A stretch of DNA of 64,000 nucleotides from Epiperipatus broadwayi (taxonomy: Eukaryota > Onychophora > Udeonychophora > Euonychophora > Peripatidae): NCBI GenBank assembly GCA_028023455.1, contig JAQFVV010012400.1, positions 14,765,748 to 14,829,747 of the forward strand, in the 5' to 3' direction. The notes under the pieces are model-generated. The model was not told where the DNA came from, searched no databases, and was given only the letters and a program-made list of their open reading frames with translations. Of the stretch, positions 34,605 through 43,800 are shown piece by piece. Position numbers and translations under genes: made by a program. Within the stretch, counting starts at the first letter, position 1, and every line of letters begins with the position of its first letter.

Positions 34605-34760
34605 TGAGCACAGACTTTCACACCACTCTCCAGTCTATCTAATAACATTGATACACTCAAGCACATATATGCTGAAAAGATAAATAATCACCAATAAATA
34701 GTATTTCATGCTAAACCAGCAATCATCAGTTGGTCCAGATTATCATCTCCCACATATATA
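34605..34760 (-). mobile_element. Hammerhead-bearing SINE, copy E minus arm
   Basis: On the minus strand, a complete head is followed by the spacer and a tRNA-like end with GAAAGTCTGTGCTCATATACC (B box decayed). It forms the left arm of a ~100-bp inverted pair with 34778-34890; the arms are almost identical apart from a ~7-bp indel. Confidence 0.75.
34683..34744 (-). ncRNA. Predicted type I hammerhead ribozyme, core intact
   Basis: On the minus strand: GATAATC (34744-34738), TGG bulge, ACCAA, CTGATGA (34729-34723), stem II TTGCT/AGCAT, GAAA (34707-34704), short stem III, UA, then TTGGT and GATTATT (to 34683). The predicted cut lies between 34695 and 34694. Inner stem I (ACCAA/TTGGT) is fully Watson-Crick. 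The first stem II pair is a T-T mismatch and stem III has only one good pair, so activity could be weak. Confidence 0.6.
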
Positions 34761-34777
34761 TATATACTATAAGTGCT

Positions 34778-34890
34778 TTATTGGTGATTATTTATCTTTT
34801 CAGCATATATGTGCTTGAGTGTATCAGTGTTACAGTGTTATTAGATAGACTGGAGAGTGGTGTGAAAGTCTGTGCTCATATACCCTATAT
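34778..34890 (+). mobile_element. Hammerhead-bearing SINE, copy E plus arm
   Basis: This arm starts at TTTATTGGTGATTATTT, within about four bases of the predicted cleavage position, and lacks the ribozyme 5' half. It runs to GTCTGTGCTCATATACC. It mirrors the minus arm and would pair with it in a transcript. Confidence 0.75.
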
Positions 34891-35857
34891 ATTAAAATTA
34901 TTTGAGAAATTGTCCTCTTCTTTTAATAAAAATCAACTCAAGTAAAATAAGTTGGAAAGATTTTTTTAAAAATTTTCTTTCACAATTATTTCTTTGTGTT
35001 TCCATTCATATGTATAAAGCAACACACACATATAACACATAGCATTGTGGATTGTGGCCATGTCCGAAATAATAAAATTTCAGTTTAATGTTGGCAGTTC
35101 TCAACCACTTTTAGTTTATATAAATTACTAGATTGCAACAGGCAAACAGTCAACCTCTATGCATATTGGGCTATAAATTCACATAGAAGGCATTCCTACT
35201 TCTATGGAAGTTCAAAACTCGACCAAAATGAAGACTGACAATGGTTTTTCAGAGCTGGCTTTCCACACCCATTACTAAAGTATTCTCTGTAGACTAATTA
35301 ATAACTTAATAATTTTTACTAATAATCTTTAATTTGAGCCCATTGTCTATTTAGCTTTAATTAAAAAAAAGTTTCTTATTTATTACAGTAAAAATAGATA
35401 ATACAATTTTATAGAATTCATACATAAAAAATATTCAATAAAAATTTTTTTTCTCCAATTTTTCTTTTTAAAAATCTTTTATTTTCATGAGGCGATATAT
35501 ATTCCCACATATATATATTTCTGGTATGTTAATTAATTCCTTTTAATCATGATCAAGGATTCTACAATTATATATATTATAGTTAACACGGATGAACTCC
35601 CAAAATATGTCTTTTATATATGCAACCCATGAAAATCTTTGTATCAACATTATAGTTATAAATATAATAACATTTCTTTAATATCTTTATATATTTTATA
35701 ATGAAAACAAGCTTGTTTTCGTCCCAATTATATTTGGAGAGAATACTTACACAGACTACGAAATGATCAACCAAATAAGAAGCTTGTACAAAAACAAACT
35801 TTTCAAAAATATGCAACTACTTGAACGAACCTACTCTGATGATACTCCCAGCATAAA
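34891..35857. other. Mostly AT-rich DNA, unassigned
   Basis: GGCAGTTCTCAACCACTTTTAG near 35094 resembles a hAT terminal sequence but no partner end was found. Otherwise nothing is recognised. Confidence 0.3.
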
Positions 35858-36067
35858 TCACGGTGCATCAGATATAAAAAGTAAACTAGCAACAATGCCA
35901 GAGTGAACATACCCAAGTCTCCATGCAATACCAAAGTTTATATTAGTGCACTTGGAAGCTTTTGGCATTCCCATAATGCTGAACCTAATAGACCTACTTT
36001 CCACCAGACAACTAAATGGTGAAGAGCTATACTTTATAGGACTGGTTCCCTTCCTTAAAAAGCCCAC
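35858..36067 (-). other. Unidentified protein-like open frame
   Basis: A 69-residue minus-strand frame contains GMPKASKCTNINFGIAWRLG and YVHSGIVASLLFISDAP. The composition looks like a real protein rather than AT noise, but I do not recognise it. It adjoins the SINE-like repeat C copy and may be part of the same repeat unit. Confidence 0.25.
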
Positions 36068-36099
36068 CTTGCCTTCACTGGTAGAGAATTTAAAGCAAT

Positions 36100-36192
36100 A
36101 ACAATCGGGGTGTTTTGGAGTCTTACCACATCTGCTGTACAGGGTGCCACCAGGCCATTTGAACCTGGAAAATTTATATAGTAGGCAGATAT
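36100..36192 (-). repeat. SINE-like repeat C, minus copy
   Basis: The minus strand reads TATATAAATTTTCCAGGTTC, then AAATGGCCTGGTGGCACCC, matching 21070-21115. The B-box-like GGTTCAAATGGCC suggests a pol III-derived SINE. Confidence 0.55.
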
Positions 36193-36490
36193 TGTTAAGA
36201 TTTAATTTTATTTTATATGTTATATATTGAGAATTAAATTCTTAATGTACATATTTAACAATGAAAAAATAAAAAAATTAATAAACTACTGTCAGTAATA
36301 TTTCACAAAAACATTTATTATCACACATGTATAAAATTGAATTAAAGGAATAAACATTATTACTTTAGTTTAATTTTTAAATTATTATATTTAAATTTAA
36401 GTTTTAGTTCAGACAGATAGAGATTCTTATTTTAATTGTTTAATAGATATAAATACGCTACCATTTACATCCAGTTTTAAATTTTAAGCT
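36193..36490. other. AT-rich DNA, nothing recognised
   Basis: No features can be supported. Confidence 0.4.
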
Positions 36491-36798
36491 TTAATATTTT
36501 AAAAACCAAATGAGCCTGCACATGTATATATATATATGCAGCACAACCATCCACCACAAATTATTCTAGTTCAATTATTATTAATTGGAATGTATAAAAA
36601 AGGTTATACTCTTCTTGAGTTCCTTGAGACACTCATCATGAGGTGTCACATCCACAAATAATGAATTTATAGGGGAGTCTTAGGCAAATACATCAAGACA
36701 CTCAACATAAGGTGCCATATTTACTGATAGATGCTGAGTGTGGAGGTACACACATACATAACATATGACATCACTTAATTTAATTAACAATTATAACT
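36491..36798 (+). repeat. 308-bp tandem duplication, unit 1
   Basis: The unit starts TTAATATTTTAAAAACCAAA and includes GCAGCACAACCATCCACCA, TACTCTTCTTGAGTTCCTTG and a TATTTACTGATAGATGCTGAG block. No coding potential. Confidence 0.9.
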
Positions 36799-37085
36799 TT
36801 AATATTTTAAAAACTAAATGAGCATATACATGTATACATATATGCAGCACAACCATCCACCATAAATTATTATAGTTCAATTATTATTAATTGGAATGAA
36901 TAAAAAAGTTTATACTCTTCTTGAGTTCCTTAAAACATTCATCATGATAAACTTATAGGGGAGGCTTAGGCAAATACATGAAGCCACTCAACATAAAGTG
37001 TCATATTTACTGATAGACACTGAGGGTGGAGGTGCATGCAAACATGTACACATAATACATAACATCATTTAATTTAACCAATAAT
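36799..37085 (+). repeat. 308-bp tandem duplication, unit 2
   Basis: This is the second unit in direct orientation with the same blocks and a ~25-bp deletion near 36950 relative to unit 1. Similarity fades near 37085. Confidence 0.9.
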
Positions 37086-37755
37086 TATATTTATTAATTA
37101 TAAGAAATAAATTAATAGAAATAACTGTTTTATGATTACATTTAAAACATTAATAAATAATTTAACCTTCTATGTTGGTCAGATAAGATTTTATGATTTA
37201 AACTTGATTAGGCCTTAAATGAAGTTTTTGTAGTTTATACATTACATTAGAGGAGTTCCCAGTTCATTTCCGCGAAGTCTTCTATTTATTCATACTTTCT
37301 GTTCATGCTGTAGTTATCAATCCGGAAGTAGCTTTAGCTGGTTCGATCCTGGAACTATTTTATTGCAGTACTCATATGATTTGGGGGCTGCATAGTGCCA
37401 TTCATATTTCAACAGTTTCTTCATTTGAAAACAGCAAGAGGGTGAAAAGTGCATTTTCCCCCCTTCTCCTCAAAAGTCAAGCTGGAACTATTCTTAATTT
37501 AAATATTTTTCTTTTTATACTAATATTACGAATTCACTGACCATGGTTTCCTATTCCGGTGGTTTTTTCATTAGGGTCCATTGACCTTCCGCAAGTGGTA
37601 ACACAACCTTTTTTTTTTATATCTCTTATCTGACCTTTAATTATAAATTTGCTCCAAGGGCTCATTTATTTTGGATTAATTAAAACCAACAATTATTTCC
37701 ATTTTGAGTTTTAACACAATAGGCAGTAATTATTATACATTCTTTATCTTTAAAT
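37086..37755. other. Unassigned sequence with a moderately GC-rich part
   Basis: The part at 37260-37490 is less AT-rich and contains GCTGGTTCGATCCTGGAAC, which has a B-box-like core (GGTTCGATCC) but no convincing A box. It may be an unrecognised SINE. Confidence 0.3.
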
Positions 37756-37757
37756 CT

Positions 37758-38100
37758 TTAAGGTTTTGCTTAAAATTGACTTTTAAAATACTCTTTTTGT
37801 CTTGCGTTGTTAGCCGAGAGGTATCGCAGCCGCCATGCAAGCAAGTAGTTGGTTGCAGACGGGTGTGTGTTCGCGTCCCGGCAGATGCTATGACATATGA
37901 AAAAAAAAAAAAAATTCTTTTTTGAATAAAGTTTTATTTTAATAATTTTCCATCTGTGCAATTTATATATATATATGTTTTTGCAAGCTTTTAAGGTTTT
38001 GCTTAAAATTGACTTTTAAAATACTCTTTTTTGAATAAAGTTTTATTTTAATAATTTTCCATCTGTGCAATTTATATGTATATGTTTTTGCAAGCTTTTA
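37758..38100 (+). repeat. Tandem ~110-bp duplication with one unit split by a SINE
   Basis: Unit 1 (37758-37990) and unit 2 (37991-38100) share TTAAGGTTTTGCTTAAAATT, TTTTAAAATACTCTTTT and TTGAATAAAGTTTTATTTTA through TTGCAAGCTTTTA. Unit 1 is longer only because SINE B lies inside it. Confidence 0.95.
37799..37914 (+). mobile_element. tRNA-derived SINE B, plus copy 1 with target-site duplication
   Basis: It starts GTCTTGCGTTGTTAGCCGAG, has A-box region TAGCCGAGAGGTATCGC, B box TGTTCGCGTCCCGG, end GCAGATGCTATGAC and an A-rich tail. It is flanked by TCTTTTT / TCTTTTTT repeats. The empty site survives in the neighbouring duplicate unit at about 38022-38032, so the boundaries are well fixed at ~115 bp. 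The A tail and the duplication fit LINE-type target-primed insertion. Confidence 0.9.
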
Positions 38101-38169
38101 GTTTTCAATTTTTAATTCTAACTTTTACTTAATAACTTTTATTTGTGAACATTTATATTTTAACTTTTA

Positions 38170-40190
38170 AAAAAAACACAGCATGTGTGCCCCATTCCCA
38201 GGCCAATCTCTATGACATCACTGATGATAAAGCTTATAGAGTCAATAATAAAAGATAAGATTCAGGACAATGTATTATGGCACATCTCCAAATATCAATT
38301 CGCCAGGAAGAAAACATCAACATCATAAGCATTGAGTTTTTTTTACATGATAGTTGATTACCCAAGAATACAAATGAAATCCAAACCAGCATTGTCCAAC
38401 TTGATATCAACAATGCCTTTGATTCAGTGAGGATACCTTGGCTCTTGCATCTCCTGGAAGAATCTGAAATTCCCTCTGGCATTATTACCATTATATCTAA
38501 TCTAATCTTAATAACAAGGAGATATACATTTCGCTCAATGAAAAGATCTCTCACCCCTTCAAACCTTCCAAATCAATTCCCCAAGGCTCTCCGCTCAGTG
38601 CACTTTTATTTGCCATATACATAAATCCATTTCTAAAGTTAATAGCTCAGAACCTTCCAGGACTGGACATTCCAATATTGGCAAAACCATTATTTACATT
38701 GCCTACATAAATGACCTGGCTGTGTTCCTTTCTTCACCAAAGTTCATTCCTAAACTGGTAAAAATTTATGGATAAACTCTCCCTAGAATCAGGACTCTCA
38801 TTCAACCTTAATAAATCTGCAGCTTGGAGGCTATTCTTGGGAAAGGGCATAACCTCACAGTTTGCAGCACAATACAAAAATTCCTGGGTCTTCCTATACA
38901 CTTCTCATGAACTGCCAGGATGAAAGTGGTCCAAGAATCGATGCTTGAAGTGGTCACCAAATCTCTATAAAATATATGCATCACTATATGCCAAGACATC
39001 ATTAATGAATATACTGGTCTTTTCCAGGATAGCCTATTTCCAACTGTTCATCAAATTCACCAATAGATTTATAAACAAAATAAACTCATTATGCCCACAC
39101 CTTCTTTGGAAAGATAAAATGGTGCCCATCAGCATCAGAAAAATACAAATGCATACAAAGTGGAATGGTCTATCACACACTCAGTCCAATCAATGTGAAT
39201 TCAATGCACATTTAACCTACTAAGTAAATTAAGCAACTTTCCCCCTCAAATTACCTCACCAAATATAATTATTCCCACAGACACACCTTCGCCTATTAAT
39301 AAGAGCTGGACAACTAACATTAAAAATAAAATGACCAAAATCCTATTGCCTCCCTTACAACAAAATACAGAGATCTCATATTGGGATGTGCTCCAGCTCT
39401 TAAACAAAATGCAGGAATCAGAGACTACAGTACTTAAGACCATGAATTTTGGGATTATAAAAAGATTCAAATGATGGCATCTAGAGCCTAAGTTCTTTGA
39501 CTTTTTAGTCAAGGTTAATATGGAGGTCCCTCTGATCAACCATTTTTTAGCAGCTCACAAGAGCTTCAAAAATGTAGATCCCATCTGCACCCAGTGTGAA
39601 AAAGATGAGACTATAGTGCACCTTTTTGAACAAGGCGAAATGTTATATGACTGCAGAACCACTATACATGTAATCTACTGTATTAAACAACTTCTGATAA
39701 ACTTACTAAAACATGCAGTTAGAGATGGTGAATTTGCAATAGTGAGAAGTGTCAATTTCCTTATATATTGTATCTGACTTACAAGATGCAAAACAATATT
39801 CAATGTGATTAATATCCCACTGACCCAGATTTTCCTTAAGAAACTAATCAAATTAAGAGACAGGGACTATCACATAGCACCACAAATGACATACAGGACA
39901 ACCTGGGATCTGATCAACATGAATGCATGAACTTTGAATGAATAAGAAGCTAAAATCAAGTACAACCACATTCCTGACCAGATATAAATGGAGAATCAAA
40001 GATATCATTGGATACCAAAAAACTTTTGGGTCACAAGTCCACAAAACTACACAAGAAAATGACTGATAAAATAGTGCATGAAATGCTAATGTAAAGGTTA
40101 TAACAAAATTGAAAACAGAGATTAACATAGTTTAAATAATGTTGATAATAAAAAAACAAGCTTGTTTTAATTTAAAAAAAAAAAAAAAAT
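38170..40190 (+). pseudogene. LINE retrotransposon relic (RT to 3' end)
   Basis: Pieces in order: RPISMTSLMIKLIESIIKDK (38200-38260), VQLDINNAFDSVRIPWLLHL (38390-38450, palm A), IPQGSPLSALLFAIYINPFL (38577-38635, palm B), IAYINDLAVFLSS (38695-38735, a mutated YADD), ESGLSFNLNKSAAW, INSLCPHLLWKDKMVPISIR (39080-39135), and a terminal zinc-knuckle-like CTQCEKDETIVHLFEQ (39590-39636). The LLWK-K--PIS-R block recalls Tx1/L1-like LINEs, but the clade is uncertain. The 5' half with the nuclease is missing. It ends near an A16 run at 40172-40188. Confidence 0.75.
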
Positions 40191-40265
40191 CAAAATCAGT
40201 ATTAAATAAAACATTAAATAGACCTTTATATATAAAGTTTAATTTTAAATAATTTATAATATTTT

Positions 40266-40850
40266 TGCATAACTTACAATAAACACAAACTAGTAAAAAT
40301 GTGTTTATTACATTAATTAAAACAAATATACAAATGCGTATTTACAATATTTACAATGTAATATATTTGCCTGATACTATTGGTTTGGTATAGCGTTTAA
40401 TTGTATACAACTATTAATGAAAGGGATTTCTAGTACCTTTCTAGGTTTCATATCATATCCAGTTATACCATGATGGTTTGCATTGTGAGTAGATACGGTC
40501 ACACTTCCGGATGTTTTGTGATAGCTTGCCTAATTTCTGAATTAGGTTCTAGAAGTTTCCAGTTCTAACATAACTTGCCTCAATGCTTTAACCATATTGT
40601 AAACAATGTTCATACTGCCATTCAGGTCTGACAGTAAATTGTTGTTGTCTCCCTCTTACCTCTAGTCAGATCCCTTTCTGTAATAAAATAATTGGTTTCA
40701 TGAACATCATCATTAATTGGCTATTACTACTATTAGATATATGTTATCTATTCATATATCTATTGGTATATGACAATGAAACTTCAATCCGATAACAATA
40801 AGATGGAATCTGAATTAATCTATAAGTTGAAAATAAGGTAAGATATTACA
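40266..40850 (-). repeat. 3' LTR of the minus-strand gypsy element
   Basis: On the minus strand it begins TGTAATATCTTACC and ends TATGCA (TG...CA). It shares many blocks with 48568-49113, for example GACAGTAAATTGTTGTTGTC and AGATGGAATCTGAA (plus-strand reading). Confidence 0.85.
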
Positions 40851-40862
40851 TTCCCTCTCCCT
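40851..40862 (-). other. Polypurine tract
   Basis: On the minus strand, CAGGGAGAGGGAA stands directly before the TGTAATATC start of the 3' LTR. That is the position and composition of the plus-strand primer of LTR retrotransposons. Confidence 0.75.
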
Positions 40863-41080
40863 GACTAAAATTTGCCTTGAAGAATCTCATTCAGATGTTT
40901 TGATAGCTGTCTTCTTTGTTTTCTGGTTTCATCAGGTTCATTGATTTCATCAGCAAATCTGGACCCTTCATTTGTAGATCTAGAGACTTTGAACTCTGCA
41001 GACTCATCACTACTTGTTGGTGAACTTTTACTGTTGGATGATGACTGTTCACTGTTGATTGGTGATGTATTATTGTTCAA
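40862..41080 (-). pseudogene. C-terminal tail of gypsy pol, hydrophilic
   Basis: An open minus-strand frame of 71 residues is rich in S, N, E and K and ends SKHLNEILQGKF with a stop just before the polypurine tract. The serine-rich charged tail and its position fit the C-terminus of a gypsy Pol. No catalytic motif is present. Confidence 0.45.
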
Positions 41081-41289
41081 CTGAAATTAGTTTCTGGCTA
41101 TGTAGTATTGCAGTTCATTAGCTGTTTAAACAATCACTATTTGCAATTCTTTTAATTTATTCACAACTGCTAGAATTTATTTGGTGATTACTTTGAACAT
41201 ACTAGTTTTTGAGCAGCTATCCATACTTTAACACTTTTATTTTCATGAATTATCCTCGAAAACAAACCCAGTTTATCATCAATCACTTC

Positions 41290-41600
41290 TAAATAGATCC
41301 TTTTTGATTTGATTTATGAATAAAGCTCAAGTGGTTGAATCAGTCATGGCCAAATAAATTGTTATGCTTACTAGAAGATATAACTAGAGGTAAATAAATT
41401 GTTTTGCTAGATATAATAGCTTTAACTTTTGTTTGTCCTATTAGTGATATTTGATTGCCTTGTTAGTCAGTGATTATTTTGCTGCTAAGTTGCAGTTTTT
41501 TTAGTTTGCTTATTAATGATAACCCATATCTTTCTTGACATAATGAATATTGTAGACTCACTACCTGGTTCCTTTATTACCAGGATATCATTAATAACAA
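41290..41600 (-). pseudogene. Gypsy protease relic
   Basis: The minus strand reads IFIMSRKIWVIINKQT (compare FIIDTGSEISIINK; the DTG is lost), then in another frame ISLIGQTKVKAIISSKTIYL, PLVISSSKHNN and LFGHD-stop-FNHL (compare NLLGRDWL). The order and spacing fit the retropepsin and its LLGRDWL end. Confidence 0.7.
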
Positions 41601-41673
41601 TTTTGCATTTAAAAATTGAATCCTTACATTATTAATTTAGGCATTGATATTATTTGATTTTATATTGACATTC

Positions 41674-41801
41674 TAGCTTTTTGAATGAACTCTTGTATTC
41701 TCTTCTGAGCATCTTATTTTTTTCTTTTTAAAACAAGTAGCTTTTTGAATGAACTCTTGTATTCTCTTCTGAGCATCTTATTTTTTTCTTTTTAAAACAA
41801 G
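41674..41801 (+). repeat. Exact 64-bp tandem duplication
   Basis: TAGCTTTTTGAATGAACTCT through TTTTTAAAACAAG occurs twice back to back with no difference seen. It marks the junction between the minus-strand protease relic and the plus-strand gag remnant. Confidence 0.95.
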
Positions 41802-41951
41802 TAGCTTCTATGTTACTGACAATATCTGATCACTATAATAAATTGGATATTATAGAAGAATTTAATGTGTGATGATTTGGGTGGGTCCCAAGAGGTATAA
41901 TCTCTAGCCACAATTGTTTTTTCTCCCAATATTGATTCAGGAACCAAAACC

Positions 41952-42570
41952 ATGAATTTAACCAATGGTAGGGTAAAAAATGTCCCATCTGGTAGAATAG
42001 ATGAGTACTTACAGAAGATGATTTGGATGATGTCAGAAATGAAGTTATGTCAGAAATGAAATTAGGAATATCAGAATTGAAATTAGGAATGTCAGAAATG
42101 AAATTAGAAATGTCAGAAATGAAATTAGGAATGCCAGAAATGAGATCAGAAATGTAAGAAATAAAATTAAAAATGCAGGAAAAGTTGGGAGAGAATGCCC
42201 AACAAATATCAGAAATAATGCAGAAGTTAGCATAGAATGCCCACCAAATGCAAGAGAAGTTAGCAGAGAATGCTCAACAAGTGTCAAAAATGAAGTTAAA
42301 AGTGCAAAAAAAAGTTAGCAGAGAATACTCAACAAATATCAGAATTGAAAGATAGTTCAGTTATGCAGATGCAAATATTGGAAGATAAGATTGAGAATCA
42401 AACAATAAAAATGAAAGATATTAGAAAAAATATTAGGAGTCAAGTGTATAAATTAGAAGTGATGGAAATAAATGCTGAGGATCAGCTACCGCAGAGGAAA
42501 ATAAACAATGATGGTTCACTATTGCAATTTAAGGAAGAAAATCAGCAGATTGTTAAACTCAATTAGAAAG
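41952..42570 (+). pseudogene. Plus-strand gypsy gag remnant with heptad repeats
   Basis: A start codon at 41952 opens MNLTNGRVKNVPSGRIDEYL. After a frame change, a run of heptads MSEMKLG / ISELKLG / MSEMKLE follows at 42030-42165 (21-bp DNA period), then QEKLGENAQQISE-type heptads and the open frame 42345-42566 (QMQILEDKIENQT, KMKDIRKN). This is a long predicted coiled coil, as found in some LTR-element Gag proteins. The Gag assignment rests on position and the integrase remnant downstream. Confidence 0.5.
42030..42170 (+). repeat. 21-bp coding minisatellite (coiled-coil heptads)
   Basis: Five to six imperfect copies of TCAGAAATGAAATTAGGAATG, each encoding one heptad (M/I-S-E-M/L-K-L-G/E). 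The last copies are degenerate with a stop near 42150. Confidence 0.9.
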
Positions 42571-42779
42571 AACATTGGTTTAGTTAATGAAGAATTCAAA
42601 GCAAATCAGAAGTTTATAGAAGTGGTTAATTAAGAACTAGAGTTAAGCAGAAATGAGATTATTGACATTACAAGCAATAAACCCAAAGATAAAAGTAAAA
42701 TGTTTGCAGAAACATTATATGAGGGTATTAAGTGTATAACATACAATGTAGAGCATAGAAAAAGGTATTAATCCATCTA

Positions 42780-43094
42780 GAGACTTAGGTAAAGCTAAGA
42801 TCAAACTTAAGAGAACAAAAGAAAGGTTGAGTAAAAGATATTGGAAAGGCTAGAGTTAAACCCAAGAAAGTGGAAATGAAGTCTCTGAGAAAGAAACCTA
42901 TTAGAAGAAGAAAGGTAAAGAATAAAAAGGCAAGATTTAAAAGTAATAGTCAGAAGTTCCTTAAGTTATATGAAGGCCCCTATGAAATAGTGAAACAGGT
43001 GAGTGAGAACATGTTCTTACTCTCTACCCTAGAAGGAACAAGAAGTACATATAATGCTCACAGCATGATACCATATCCAATGAGAGTACAATAA
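42780..43094 (+). pseudogene. Gypsy integrase C-terminal domain
   Basis: The open frame from 42870 reads KKARFKSNSQKFLKLYEGPY, EIVKQVSENMFLLSTLEG and TYNAHSMIPYPMRVQ-stop. The KF---YEGPYEI pattern followed by a YN---I-PY end is the integrase tail of Ty3/gypsy elements. The upstream KIKLKRTKERLSKRYWK (42800-42850) fits the helix before it. Reverse transcriptase and the integrase core are deleted between this and the gag remnant. Confidence 0.75.
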
Positions 43095-43226
43095 TCAATT
43101 AGAGATTTGAGTGTAAATGTTTTGTATGGATAATTTTCAAGTTATGAATTAATCTTATTGTATAAGGTTCTAAATTACTAATATAGCAATCTTGTTATGA
43201 CTTGTTTATTTCATTTTTTCTTTAAT

Positions 43227-43800
43227 AAAGGGGGAGTTGTGACCTTCTAAATGGTCACACGGATCAGGTTTTAAGTAGATAACACTGTATCAGTAATAAC
43301 TAATTGTGTTTAGCTAAAAAAAGTGAAATAACATAAAATTTAAAAAAAAATCATTAATAATCCATAACCTTGTTTAGAAAGTTATGTACAGATACTATTT
43401 AGAAGTTTTTTTATGGGTATTTAATGATAAAAAGGGGGATGGCTTGTCACAGAAACTGTTAGTGCATAGGTTGAGTTGATACAGATGTCTTATTTGTCTG
43501 TAAGACAGTGTTTGATATTTGTTTAGTGATTTTCTGGTTTATTTGCTCATTGATACTCCAGTCCATAGCATGGTTAGAACAGTATATTTGATTCATGGTG
43601 ATATAGGCTTCTATTTTGATCAGATTGATTTAGTACTTCTAGTGCAGCATATGTGTATGCATGTATGTTTGTGTCATCTTACAACTTCAACTTTCACTCA
43701 TGTATTTGGTTATGATACATAATATTGTTTTGCAGTGAAATATTTAAATTTATAATAAACATCTTTGATAACCAATTTAAACACATTTTAAGTGATTAAT
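43227..43800 (+). repeat. Polypurine tract and putative LTR of the plus-strand gypsy remnant
   Basis: AAAGGGGGAG (43227-43236) is followed by a TGTGACCTTCTAAATGGTCACA hairpin start at 43238, 140 bp after the integrase stop. A polyadenylation-like AATAAA lies at about 43754. No second LTR was found, so the end is approximate. Confidence 0.55.

Noticed and set aside
42045-42287. 80-residue minus-strand frame of repeated FLISFLT units
   Set aside because: It is the antisense reading of the 21-bp coiled-coil repeat; the apparent membrane repeats are an artefact.
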